Shown one piece after another: positions 23,336 through 30,773 of a DNA stretch of 64,000 nt. The position numbers and the translations under genes are program-made. The notes below the pieces were generated by a model, which saw nothing but the letters and a program-made list of their open reading frames with translations, was not told where the DNA came from and did no database searches. The DNA comes from an uncultured Treponema sp. (GTDB lineage: Bacteria; Spirochaetota; Spirochaetia; Treponematales; Treponemataceae), in contig CAMVDX010000001.1 in NCBI GenBank assembly GCA_947166355.1, positions 248,001 to 312,000 on the forward strand, in the 5' to 3' direction. Position 1 is the first letter of the stretch, and each line of letters opens with the position of its first letter.

Positions 23336-24451
23336 TTATTTTTCTGATTTAGCGGATTCAACAGACTCTACTGCTTTATCTGATTCAGAAGTTTCATCTG
23401 CAACTGTATTGGCTTGTTCAGCTTCTTTTCGCTGCTTAATCAGTATTGCACGGTTTGTGTAATGAACAAAACTGAAGAAGAGAATTACAAAGGCAGCCGA
23501 TTCAAGCAGTAATGCCATGCCACGCATTGCACCAAGGAAGTAAGAGATTACAACAGAACCGCAGAGCAGGAACTGCAGAAAGCACAAAAGAAATAGGGCA
23601 CTCTTTTTTGAATAGCCCATATTTAAGAGCTTATGATGCAGATGTGCACGATCGGCAGACATAATTGGACGTCTGTCGCGGATTCGTCGCCAGATGGCTG
23701 CAATCGTATCGAAAACAGGAAAAGCTGTAATTACAATCATAATCAATAGCTTGTTGTATTCAAAAATAGTGCTTGAATCAAAAAGCGGGAATACAGAAAT
23801 CATAAAGCCCAGAAACTGAGAACCTGCATCGCCCATAAAAAGCTTTGCCGGTGGCCAGTTAAAGCATAGAAATCCGAAGATTGAAGCAGCAAGCATAAAG
23901 CAGAGAACTGCTTCTGAGTTTCCAGTGAGTTTATAAAGAATTCCGAGGGTAATTACTGTAGAAATAGAAAAACTTCCGCAAAGACCATCCAGGCCGTCAA
24001 TCAGATTGTAAGCATTGATTACACCAAGAATCCAGCCGAAGGTAAGAACAATACTGACAGGATACGGAAGAACCCAGGCAAAAATCTGCTTGAATCTGAA
24101 GCCGTTTGAAACGACAATTGAAACTGCAATCAGCTGAACAATGAGTTTTGCAATTGCGGGCAGCGTACATAAATCATCAACAAGTGCAAAAGCAAAAATA
24201 ATTGAACAGGCAATGAGAAGTGGAAGAACCTTGTTTAGATTTTCTGCTTTTGTCAGAACAAGGTATATGCAGGAAGCAATCAAAAAAGAAAAAAACATTC
24301 CGATTCCACCAAGGCGCGGAATATTACCTGAGTGAATCTTTCTGGAATTCTGATAATCATAAAGGCCGAATTTTTTACAGAAAAAAATGATTACCGGCAT
24401 TGAGAATAGAGACAAAATTCCTGATAGAACAATATACAAACTTTGTGACAT
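23336..24451 (-). CDS. Undecaprenyl-phosphate glycosyl-1-phosphate transferase (WecA/TagO family)
   Basis: Transfers a sugar-1-phosphate (usually GlcNAc or a derivative) from UDP-sugar to undecaprenyl phosphate, starting synthesis of a surface glycan. A 371-aa protein with about ten to eleven membrane helices and the family's cytoplasmic motifs: ALVDDL (D92, D93), NAYNLIDGLDGL (around 147-158), MGDAGSQFLGF (D208) and the late HLHHKLL. The C-terminal tail (about 345-371) is charged and low complexity. Starting a cell-surface glycan is notable because many treponemes lack classical LPS. A TTGACT/TATAAT promoter gives a very short leader and no Shine-Dalgarno is seen. Confidence 0.92.
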   Translation of the reverse strand: MSQSLYIVLSGILSLFSMPVIIFFCKKFGLYDYQNSRKIHSGNIPRLGGIGMFFSFLIASCIYLVLTKAENLNKVLPLLIACSIIFAFALVDDLCTLPAIAKLIVQLIAVSIVVSNGFRFKQIFAWVLPYPVSIVLTFGWILGVINAYNLIDGLDGLCGSFSISTVITLGILYKLTGNSEAVLCFMLAASIFGFLCFNWPPAKLFMGDAGSQFLGFMISVFPLFDSSTIFEYNKLLIMIVITAFPVFDTIAAIWRRIRDRRPIMSADRAHLHHKLLNMGYSKKSALFLLCFLQFLLCGSVVISYFLGAMRGMALLLESAAFVILFFSFVHYTNRAILIKQRKEAEQANTVADETSESDKAVESVESAKSEK

Positions 24452-24462
24452 ATATAAAAAAA

Positions 24463-24490
24463 ATTATATAGTAAAGTGAATTAAAGTCAA
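24463..24490 (-). promoter_or_regulatory. Promoter of the WecA/TagO-like gene
   Basis: Minus strand: -35 TTGACT (24490-24485), 16-bp spacer, -10 TATAAT (24468-24463). The -10 ends 11 nt before the ATG, so the leader would be only about 5 nt. Confidence 0.65.
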
Positions 24491-24519
24491 GTGAGACAGA
24501 ACAACAGAACTTTCGAATT

Positions 24520-24734
24520 CAGGGCTTCCGCATTATAAAAGATTTACGTAATCTTGGCGCGAGGGAGCGGGGCGTGGTACAAAAACACTCTTTTTGTGGC
24601 TGCCGCGTAAGCGGCAGGTGTAATAGTTTCTATACCACAAAAAGCGTGTAGCGCATTATTGCGCGGTTTTGTACCACGAAGCCGCGACCGGAAGCCATGT
24701 TTTCTCAAATTCGTTTTATAACGCGGAAGCCCTG
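24520..24734. mobile_element. 215-bp MITE-like inverted-repeat element, copy 4
   Basis: Full-length copy, same orientation as copy 2. It is followed at once by a decayed second piece (24735-24787, TTCCGCATTATTGCGCAGTTTT and on) that resembles the inner part of the element, suggesting nested or repeated insertion at this site. Confidence 0.82.
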
Positions 24735-24816
24735 GTTCCGCATTATTGCGCAGTTTTGTATCACGAAGTCGCGAACGGTAGCCGTGGACAGAATAAGACG
24801 AAAAAAAGAAATCAGG

Positions 24817-24845
24817 TTGTTAGATAAGAATTGATGTGATAAAAT
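24817..24845 (+). promoter_or_regulatory. Promoter giving a leaderless CrtI-like transcript
   Basis: -35 TTGTTA (24817-24822), 17-bp spacer, -10 TAAAAT (24840-24845). The -10 ends 7 nt before the ATG at 24853, and no ribosome site is present. Confidence 0.55.
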
Positions 24846-24852
24846 TACTTAT

Positions 24853-26346
24853 ATGAAAGTAGTAATAATAGGTGCCGGCATATCAGGACTTTCAGCCGGA
24901 GTTTATGCAGCAAGAGCAGGTTTTGACGTTACGATTCTGGAACAGCATAATATTCCCGGTGGACTTTCTACAAGCTGGAGCCGTAAAGGATATTATTTTG
25001 AAGGCGGAATGCACTGGCTTACAGGTTCAAGTCCAAAAATGCCTCTGAATAAGGTATGGCTGGAAACTGGTGCACTGCAGGAAAATAATCCTATAGAGCT
25101 TCGTGATCCTCTTTATAATGTTATTGATGAAAATGGAAAGGTTTTAAGTCTTTACCGTTTTTTACCGCAAATGGAAAAGGCTCTTATCGAATATGCACCT
25201 GAAGACCGAAGCGCAATAAAAAAGATGTGCCGTGCAATAAAGGATTTTACCAACTTTCATATGCCTGTATTAGATACTCGCGGTTGTAAATGCAGAACTC
25301 CGGTTAAAATTAATCCGGGAGAATTTATAAAAATGCTTCCTGCAATTATGCGTGTGCCGGGGCTTATAAAAATAAGTTATATGGAATATGTTTCCAGATT
25401 TAAAAATAAAAATCTGCGTCATCTTTTAAGCAGCGTAATCGGTTATCGTTATAATGCTCTTTCATTTATTTATACACTCGGTTCCTTTGCAAGCGGAGAT
25501 TGTGGATATCCGGCTGGAGGCTCTGTGCGCATGGCAAATAATATGCTGGAAACTTATCAAAAACTGGGTGGAAAAATTCTGTTTCGGACAAAAGCTGAAA
25601 ATATTAATATAGAAGATTATGAAGTGCGGGGTGTTACTGTAAGTGATGGCAGGGGAGGTGAACAGCGGGAGTTAGAAGCTGACGCTGTGATTGTAACTCA
25701 GGATGCACGTGCGGCTGTAGACAGCCTTTTTGATACTATGATTGATGAGCCCTGGGTAAATACTATGCGCCATGAAGCTGTTACTGAACAGAATATTTTT
25801 ATTGGTCTTGGTGTAAAGGCTGATTTATCGCATTTGCCTTATTGCTGTGTTTTTCCGCTAAAAAAGCCTTTTGAATATGCGGGCTGTAAATGGACGGAGT
25901 TTCGTATTTATAATTATGCAGCGTATAAAGAACATGCGCCGGAAGGTTGTACAGCACTTACCTGTCTTTTGATTGGTGAAAGCTATGGATTCTGGAAGGC
26001 TGCTAAGGCTGATGGAACCTATAAAGATAAAAAGAAAGAACTTGGCGAACTTTTTGTAAAGCAGCTTGCGGAGTTTATTCCTGAAGTTGAAAGTGCGCTT
26101 GAAGTGATTGATGTGGCAACTCCCTGCACCTATGAACGCTACACCGGCTCTTATGAAGGCAGCTGGATGAGTGTATGGCAGAAGGGCGGTAAGCAGAGAA
26201 ATTATCCGCAGACCCTGGATACTGTGTTCGGCGTATATTTTGCAGGTCAGCGAATTCAAATGCCGGGCGGCTTACCGATTGCGGTTTATACAGGCCGACA
26301 GGCAGTTCAATATCTCTGCCGCGACTTCGGCGAAGAATTTGTTTAA
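24853..26346 (+). CDS. CrtI/phytoene-desaturase-like FAD-dependent oxidoreductase
   Basis: A 497-aa flavoprotein. The N-terminus is a textbook Rossmann ADP-binding motif, GAGISGLSAGVYAARAG followed by VTILEQHNIPGGLS, as in phytoene desaturases, carotenoid isomerases and retinol saturases. A central SFIYTLGSFASGDCGYPAGGS segment and a C-terminal FAD-closing segment (FAGQRIQMPGGLPIAVYTGRQA) fit this superfamily. No other carotenoid gene (crtB, crtE) is in the window, and the family also contains enzymes acting on other lipids, so the substrate is open. A -10 box 7 nt before the ATG and lack of a Shine-Dalgarno suggest leaderless translation. Confidence 0.85.
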   Translation: MKVVIIGAGISGLSAGVYAARAGFDVTILEQHNIPGGLSTSWSRKGYYFEGGMHWLTGSSPKMPLNKVWLETGALQENNPIELRDPLYNVIDENGKVLSLYRFLPQMEKALIEYAPEDRSAIKKMCRAIKDFTNFHMPVLDTRGCKCRTPVKINPGEFIKMLPAIMRVPGLIKISYMEYVSRFKNKNLRHLLSSVIGYRYNALSFIYTLGSFASGDCGYPAGGSVRMANNMLETYQKLGGKILFRTKAENINIEDYEVRGVTVSDGRGGEQRELEADAVIVTQDARAAVDSLFDTMIDEPWVNTMRHEAVTEQNIFIGLGVKADLSHLPYCCVFPLKKPFEYAGCKWTEFRIYNYAAYKEHAPEGCTALTCLLIGESYGFWKAAKADGTYKDKKKELGELFVKQLAEFIPEVESALEVIDVATPCTYERYTGSYEGSWMSVWQKGGKQRNYPQTLDTVFGVYFAGQRIQMPGGLPIAVYTGRQAVQYLCRDFGEEFV

Positions 26347-26437
26347 GCTGTGAGCAGAATGTTTGACAACATCGCGCGCAATATCCGGTGTTATCGCGAA
26401 CTCAATATATGTCGTTATTGCGAGTGCAATATCTGAC

Positions 26438-26505
26438 GTCATTGCGAGCGCAGCGAAGCAATCCACATCAATAGACTGTCACGTTTCTTTGCTCATCGCA
26501 ATGAC
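26438..26505. repeat. CATTGCGAG palindromic repeat
   Basis: A 68-bp inverted repeat (GTCATTGCGAGCGCAGCGAA through CATCGCAATGAC) downstream of the CrtI-like gene, with an extra decayed arm at about 26411-26430. The rest of 26347-26646 holds no gene. Confidence 0.82.
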
Positions 26506-26646
26506 ATTTTTTTCATTATCTCGAGACTAAGCCGAAACAATCCATAATTTCTTGAAAATCCTCTAAAATGTGATAAAATATTCTTATTGGTAAAAGTTTT
26601 TTGAAGAGAGTTGAAAAACTATACCCCCAAAAAAGGAGTGATTTTT

Positions 26647-27054
26647 ATGGGAAAGAAAGTTAGCGTACTTAGCTACTTGTATCTTTGTGGAATGGCATTG
26701 GTTGCTATTGGTTTCTTCTGTCCGATGTTTAACGGATTGTTTGGAGCTTCAGCTAATGGTCTTGATTTTATCAAAAATGCGAAAGAAGGCGGATTTGTTG
26801 CAATCGGTTCTATTTTGATTATTGCTGGAGCAATTGCTGGTATTGCAGCATGCTTTGTTCCACAGCTCAAGGGTCTTAAATTGATTTTTGCTCTTTGTGT
26901 TCTTGCTGGTGCTGTTGTGCTTGTAATCGGATTTATGACAAGTGGCGGAATATATAAAGCAATTGGAAAACAGCTTTTGAAGAGAGCAACATTTGGTTTC
27001 TACCTTGTTGTTGTAGGAATTGTTGCAGCTGTTGTTGGAGCTCTTCAGAAATAA
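26647..27054 (+). CDS. Small four-helix membrane protein, unknown
   Basis: A 135-aa hydrophobic protein I do not recognise. Four membrane segments are predicted: about 10-26 (VLSYLYLCGMALVAIGFF), 44-64, 72-92 and 108-132. Short basic loops (ending in FVPQLKGLK and KQLLKRATFG) lie between. No catalytic motif or signal cleavage site is seen. The ATG at 26647 is chosen because GGAG lies 9 nt upstream; an in-frame ATG at 26611 lacks one. It lies between two palindromic repeats and is not obviously part of an operon. Confidence 0.7.
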   Translation: MGKKVSVLSYLYLCGMALVAIGFFCPMFNGLFGASANGLDFIKNAKEGGFVAIGSILIIAGAIAGIAACFVPQLKGLKLIFALCVLAGAVVLVIGFMTSGGIYKAIGKQLLKRATFGFYLVVVGIVAAVVGALQK

Positions 27055-27069
27055 GTCTAAAATTGAGTC

Positions 27070-27164
27070 GTCATTGTGAGGAGCCCGTTAGGGCGACGTG
27101 GCAATCTATGTAGCATGGGTTGCCTCGCTGCGTGGTTCCTGAGCCTGTCGAAGGGCGCAATGAC
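27070..27164. repeat. CATTGCGAG palindromic repeat, diverged
   Basis: A 95-bp copy (GTCATTGTGAGGAGCCCGTT through GGGCGCAATGAC) with longer arms, between the convergent ends of the small membrane protein and the Rsm22-like gene. It probably acts as a stem-loop for both. Confidence 0.75.
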
Positions 27165-27165
27165 A

Positions 27166-28491
27166 TCAGAGTTTTATAATCAAAGCACCGGATTTTTCGT
27201 CCTTAGGGAGGGAGTCCGGTGTTTTTGTTTTAACGCTGATGAGGTCGCCGGACTGTGGTCGGAAAGGCGGTTTTGGAAGACGGGTGTTGTTTTCATCCGG
27301 CAGAGTGACGAGTACAAGACCGTATTGCGAGCAGCCGTAGTAGCCGCACATATAGTTTGGCAGACGCAGCTTGTCTGAGGTGATGCGGATGTTGGTTGTG
27401 TTGGTGGTTGAGTAGCCCGAAGGGCGTATCGAAACCTTATAAGATGGGGAATCCGTTAAAAAACGAGCCGATAGGGTCGTTTTAGGATTGTCCATTTCTT
27501 TTTCCACCGCCATAAAGCTCAGTGTAGCTCTCTCCTTCGGAAGCTTTGCGGCAAGAGAAAGTTTTTGTAAGCGTGCCGGAGCATCTTCTGTGCTGAAGGC
27601 GAAGTTACACCATTTATTCTTACTTCCTGTGTATGCTTTAAAACCGCTCATCGGGCAGTCGCCTGCGTGTGGGCATGGAGCTGCAATTGTGCGGCCGTCT
27701 TTTATGTAACGGGTACGCAGCAGGCTGAGGGTGCGGGCTGCCTTTGGAACGCCGGGTTCTACAAGGATTATTCCGGCATCTTTTTCTGTATAGCGTTGTA
27801 ACTGTTCGTAATATTTTTTTGTCTGGAATTCAGGCGGCATATCGCTGGCTTGGTCTAATTCATTAAACATATTTGCACAGGTAAGGAAGCCTGCTTTTTC
27901 TCTGATAGGAGTGCCGAAAGGACCTTTTACGCGGATAATCTGCCAGGGCTGTACGGCGTTGCCGGATGTTGCCGAGGTGCGTGCTGCAATAGAAAGATAA
28001 ATGTCTTCGCCAAGTGCAAGAGAATTAGCTGAGACGTCGAGACAGTACCAGGTAAGGTTAAGTTTTCGAAGTTCGGGGCGGGCAAGCCAGAGTGCTGTAA
28101 CCACAGTGAGAGGACCGCTTCCAAGGTCAAGACAGGTACAGTCAGCTGTCGGGAAAACTGAATCCGGCAGATTTGCAAAAAGCCGTGTCAGACGTACGAG
28201 GTTCCACCAGGTATAGTAGCGCACATAAGAACTCAGCTGAATATTGTCGTTCATGTAGCCAAGACGGCGGCTGGCGCGGTCGTCGGTCAGCTGATGAGAA
28301 AGGTCACGGATATGCTCCGGCAATTGCTGCAACTGACGCGAGTTGAGCGGCCGCACTCCCTGAATTATTTCATCGAAGGAGTTGAGGATTGCAACAGTCT
28401 CGCGGGTAAGTGAGCTTGTGTCGAAGAGAGAAGTATGGATTGCTTCGTCGCTGCGCTCCTCGCAATGACGGGGTTTTGATTTTTGTGTCAT
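27166..28491 (-). CDS. Rsm22/METTL17-family methyltransferase-like protein
   Basis: A 441-aa protein of the Rsm22 family, whose members bind the small ribosomal subunit. The SAM-fold motif I is CLDLGSGPLTVV (about 121-126), with NMFNELDQ and IILVEPG following. A family-specific cysteine set that binds an Fe-S cluster in METTL17 is present: C273 and C279 in APCPHAGDCP and C295 in KWCNF. The ATG at 28491 has AGGAAA 4 nt upstream; a longer frame to 28542 comes from a repeat. Residues about 8-20 (PRHCEERSDEAIH) are encoded by a CATTGCGAG palindrome lying in frame inside the gene. Whether the protein methylates RNA or acts as an assembly factor is unresolved for the family. Confidence 0.82.
   Translation of the reverse strand: MTQKSKPRHCEERSDEAIHTSLFDTSSLTRETVAILNSFDEIIQGVRPLNSRQLQQLPEHIRDLSHQLTDDRASRRLGYMNDNIQLSSYVRYYTWWNLVRLTRLFANLPDSVFPTADCTCLDLGSGPLTVVTALWLARPELRKLNLTWYCLDVSANSLALGEDIYLSIAARTSATSGNAVQPWQIIRVKGPFGTPIREKAGFLTCANMFNELDQASDMPPEFQTKKYYEQLQRYTEKDAGIILVEPGVPKAARTLSLLRTRYIKDGRTIAAPCPHAGDCPMSGFKAYTGSKNKWCNFAFSTEDAPARLQKLSLAAKLPKERATLSFMAVEKEMDNPKTTLSARFLTDSPSYKVSIRPSGYSTTNTTNIRITSDKLRLPNYMCGYYGCSQYGLVLVTLPDENNTRLPKPPFRPQSGDLISVKTKTPDSLPKDEKSGALIIKL
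28438..28469. repeat. CATTGCGAG half-repeat captured inside the Rsm22-like gene
   Basis: A 32-bp repeat arm (GATTGCTTCGTCGCTGCGCT through GCAATGAC) in frame within codons near the N-terminus of the Rsm22-like gene. Confidence 0.8.
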
Positions 28492-28509
28492 AAAATTTCC
28501 TGTATAGTC

Positions 28510-28665
28510 GGTGGTTGAGTGGCCGCGTAGCGGTGTATGCATAGTGCGCGTAGCGCACTAGATAATAATTACCTTGAATGCAAACGACACGAAGTGTCGT
28601 ATCGAAACCACCGTGAATCACTGTTCATAAGGTGATTTCGATACGGCTTCGCCTACTCAATCACC
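28510..28665. repeat. GGTTGAGTGGCCGCG / TATCGAAACCACC palindromic repeats
   Basis: Two inverted-repeat units: 28510-28612 (GGTGGTTGAGTGGCCGCG through ATCGAAACCACC) and 28631-28665 (GGTGATTTCGATACGG through CTCAATCACC). The second supplies the last codons and stop of the MerR-type gene. Confidence 0.8.
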
Positions 28666-28979
28666 GGGGAATCTCCGGCAAATTTCATATATAACTCAGT
28701 TAATATCTGCCGGCATTCGCGGATCTGGTTGATCAGGTCGGCGTTGTTTTGGACGGCCTGGGCTTCTTCGATTATCTGGCGGCCGGCACCTTCGGCGGTG
28801 AACTTTTTTTCGGTAATCAGATATTTGAGGCGGAGAATGAGGTCTACCTCGCGCTGAGAGTAGAGACGGCGGCCGGACATGTCTTTTCGCGGGGTGAAAC
28901 CCGGAACGACTTCTTCCCAATAGCGGAGAACGTGGGCTTTTACGCCTGTTAAGTCTTCGATTTGTCCGATTGTGTACAT
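28653..28979 (-). CDS. MerR-family transcriptional regulator
   Basis: A 108-aa protein with an N-terminal MerR winged helix-turn-helix: YTIGQIEDLTGVKAHVLRYWEEVVPGF, then RRLYSQREVDLILRLKYLI (quoted in parts: the recognition region is VKAHVLRYWE and the wing GRRLYSQREV). A short helical C-terminus follows with no obvious effector domain or metal cysteines. It is shorter than typical MerR dimers. The last five residues (SPVIE) and the stop codon are encoded by a dispersed palindrome, so the original tail may have been replaced. A GGAG ribosome site lies just upstream of the ATG. It lies between der and the Rsm22-like gene; its targets are unknown. Confidence 0.82.
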   Translation of the reverse strand: MYTIGQIEDLTGVKAHVLRYWEEVVPGFTPRKDMSGRRLYSQREVDLILRLKYLITEKKFTAEGAGRQIIEEAQAVQNNADLINQIRECRQILTELYMKFAGDSPVIE

Positions 28980-28994
28980 TTACTCTCCTGTGAT

Positions 28995-29129
28995 GGTGGT
29001 TTCGATACACTCGCTTCGCGAGCACTCAACCACCGGTGATTGAGTGGCCGCGTAGCGGCTGTATCGAAACCACCTTATGAGCCGAAAATGCCGGTGATTT
29101 CGATACGCCCTTCAGGCTACTCAATCACC
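28995..29129. repeat. Cluster of three GGTTGAGTGGCCGCG-family palindromes
   Basis: Three units in a row: 28995-29034 (GGTGGTTTCGATACAC ... CTCAACCACC), 29035-29074 (GGTGATTGAGTGGCCGCG ... CGAAACCACC) and 29093-29129 (GGTGATTTCGATACGC ... CTCAATCACC). They fill the gap between der and the MerR-type gene. Confidence 0.82.
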
Positions 29130-29139
29130 GGATTTCTTC

Positions 29140-30693
29140 TTATCTCTCTCTATCTTCCCACTTGGTGCGGCTGCCTTTGAACTCTACCTGAACCGGAATC
29201 TGGTCGTAACCGAGGTCTTCGCGGATTCGGTTCTTCAGATATGTAACATAAGGCTCCGGTACAACCTCCGGTCTTGTTGCAAAAATTATGAAGGAAACCG
29301 GGTTCACGCTTGCCTGAGTCATATAGCGGATTTTGAAGTGGGCAGTTTTACTTGCCGGTGGCGGATAGCGCTCCAGCCAGTCCTGCAGGGCATTATTCAA
29401 CGATGCAGTTCCAATTTTCTTTGTCAGCTGGCCATACATATCAATTGCGGTATTCAAAAGGTCTTTTATACCTTTTCCCTCAAGGGCGCTGAGCGGAAGA
29501 ATAGGAGCAAAGTCCATGTGGGCAAACATGATGTTCATCCATTCGCGAACAGATTTTACAGCCTTATTGTCTTTTTCTTCGCGCAAATCCCATTTATTCA
29601 AAACAAAGATGATTCCGCGGCCCTTTTCAAAAGCCAGGGAACAGATTTTTTTGTCCTGTTCAGCAAGACCTTCTACTGCATCAATCATCAAAAAGACAAC
29701 ATCGCATTCGTCCAGAGTTTTGATGGCGCGGTTTACGGAATAGTATTCAACATCATCATGAACCTTAGCCTTACGGCGGATTCCGGCAGTATCCAGAACC
29801 TTAAAGCGGCGGCCAGCATATTCAAACTCGCCTTCAACAACGTCGCGGGTAGTTCCGGCGTAGTCACAAACGATGGAGTTTTCGCTGTGTGTAAGGCGGT
29901 TGCTTAATGTAGATTTTCCTGTATTTGGTTTTCCGAGTATTGCGATTTTGATAGGGCGGTCGCTCGAAAGTACCTGAACCTTGCTGAAGTCGCAGCGGCT
30001 GGTTATTGCGTCTGCCAGCTCACTGATGTGGTCGCCGTGCTCTGCAGAAATCAGCATGAGCTCGTTAAAACCGTACTTTGCGTAGTTCCAGGCCTCGGCT
30101 TCGTTTTTGCCGCCTTCGGTTTTGTTTACGGCCGCAATCATCTTATTCCAGTAAGGGCGCATTTTGATGATAAACTCTTCATCTTCGCCTGTAATTTCTG
30201 TGGCGTCGAGCAGCAAGATAACTACATCGGCACGGTCAATCATATCAAGGGAGCGCTCAACTACGTAGTCGTCCAGCTCGGCTTCTTTTGTGCCTATGTC
30301 GCGGGTAAGCTTGTAACCGCCGGTATCAACAAGATGAACTGGTTTTCCGTTTATGATTGCAGTTGCTTCAACCGGGTCGCGTGTAACACCTGGCTGGTCG
30401 TTTACAATAGCCACGCGGTGATGCAAAAAGCGGTTGAAGAGGGTAGATTTTCCAACGTTAGGGCGGCCGGCAATTACAACGAGAGGAAGGCCGTCGTATT
30501 CAGCATCTTCCGGGTCTGTGTCGCCGGTTGCGGTTACAGTGCCGTCCGGGGCCACGGTGATTCCGTTTACTGCGCCGGGCGTAATAAAATCAGCTTCCTC
30601 GGCGCGAGCCTTTTCTGCGGCTTTCTGTCTTTTTTCTTCCAGAACTTCTTCTTTTGGACGGGAGAAGTCGGGTTTATTTTTTTTCTTTGCCAT
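29140..30693 (-). CDS. der: Ribosome assembly GTPase Der (EngA)
   Basis: A tandem GTPase needed for 50S subunit maturation. The 517-aa protein has an acidic/basic N-terminal extension, first G domain with GRPNVGKSTLFN and DTGG, second G domain with GKPNTGKSTLSN and DTAG and the NKWD specificity motif, and a C-terminal KH-like domain (about 430-515). Length is slightly over the usual 440-490 because of the N-terminal extension. The ATG at 30693 follows an AAGGAAAA ribosome site; six further codons upstream would come from a repeat. It follows ptsI with a palindrome between them. Confidence 0.96.
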   Translation of the reverse strand: MAKKKNKPDFSRPKEEVLEEKRQKAAEKARAEEADFITPGAVNGITVAPDGTVTATGDTDPEDAEYDGLPLVVIAGRPNVGKSTLFNRFLHHRVAIVNDQPGVTRDPVEATAIINGKPVHLVDTGGYKLTRDIGTKEAELDDYVVERSLDMIDRADVVILLLDATEITGEDEEFIIKMRPYWNKMIAAVNKTEGGKNEAEAWNYAKYGFNELMLISAEHGDHISELADAITSRCDFSKVQVLSSDRPIKIAILGKPNTGKSTLSNRLTHSENSIVCDYAGTTRDVVEGEFEYAGRRFKVLDTAGIRRKAKVHDDVEYYSVNRAIKTLDECDVVFLMIDAVEGLAEQDKKICSLAFEKGRGIIFVLNKWDLREEKDNKAVKSVREWMNIMFAHMDFAPILPLSALEGKGIKDLLNTAIDMYGQLTKKIGTASLNNALQDWLERYPPPASKTAHFKIRYMTQASVNPVSFIIFATRPEVVPEPYVTYLKNRIREDLGYDQIPVQVEFKGSRTKWEDRER

Positions 30694-30706
30694 GTTTTCC
30701 TTTTCT

Positions 30707-30766
30707 GTCACCCCGAACTCGTTTCGGGGTCTCTTTTGATAGATCCTGAAACAAGTTCAGGATGAC
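30707..30766. repeat. CCCGAACTTGTTTCGGG palindromic repeat, copy 3
   Basis: A 60-bp double-hairpin copy (GTCACCCCGAACTCG through TTCAGGATGAC) between the end of ptsI and the start of der. Confidence 0.85.
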
Positions 30767-30773
30767 AATCTTT

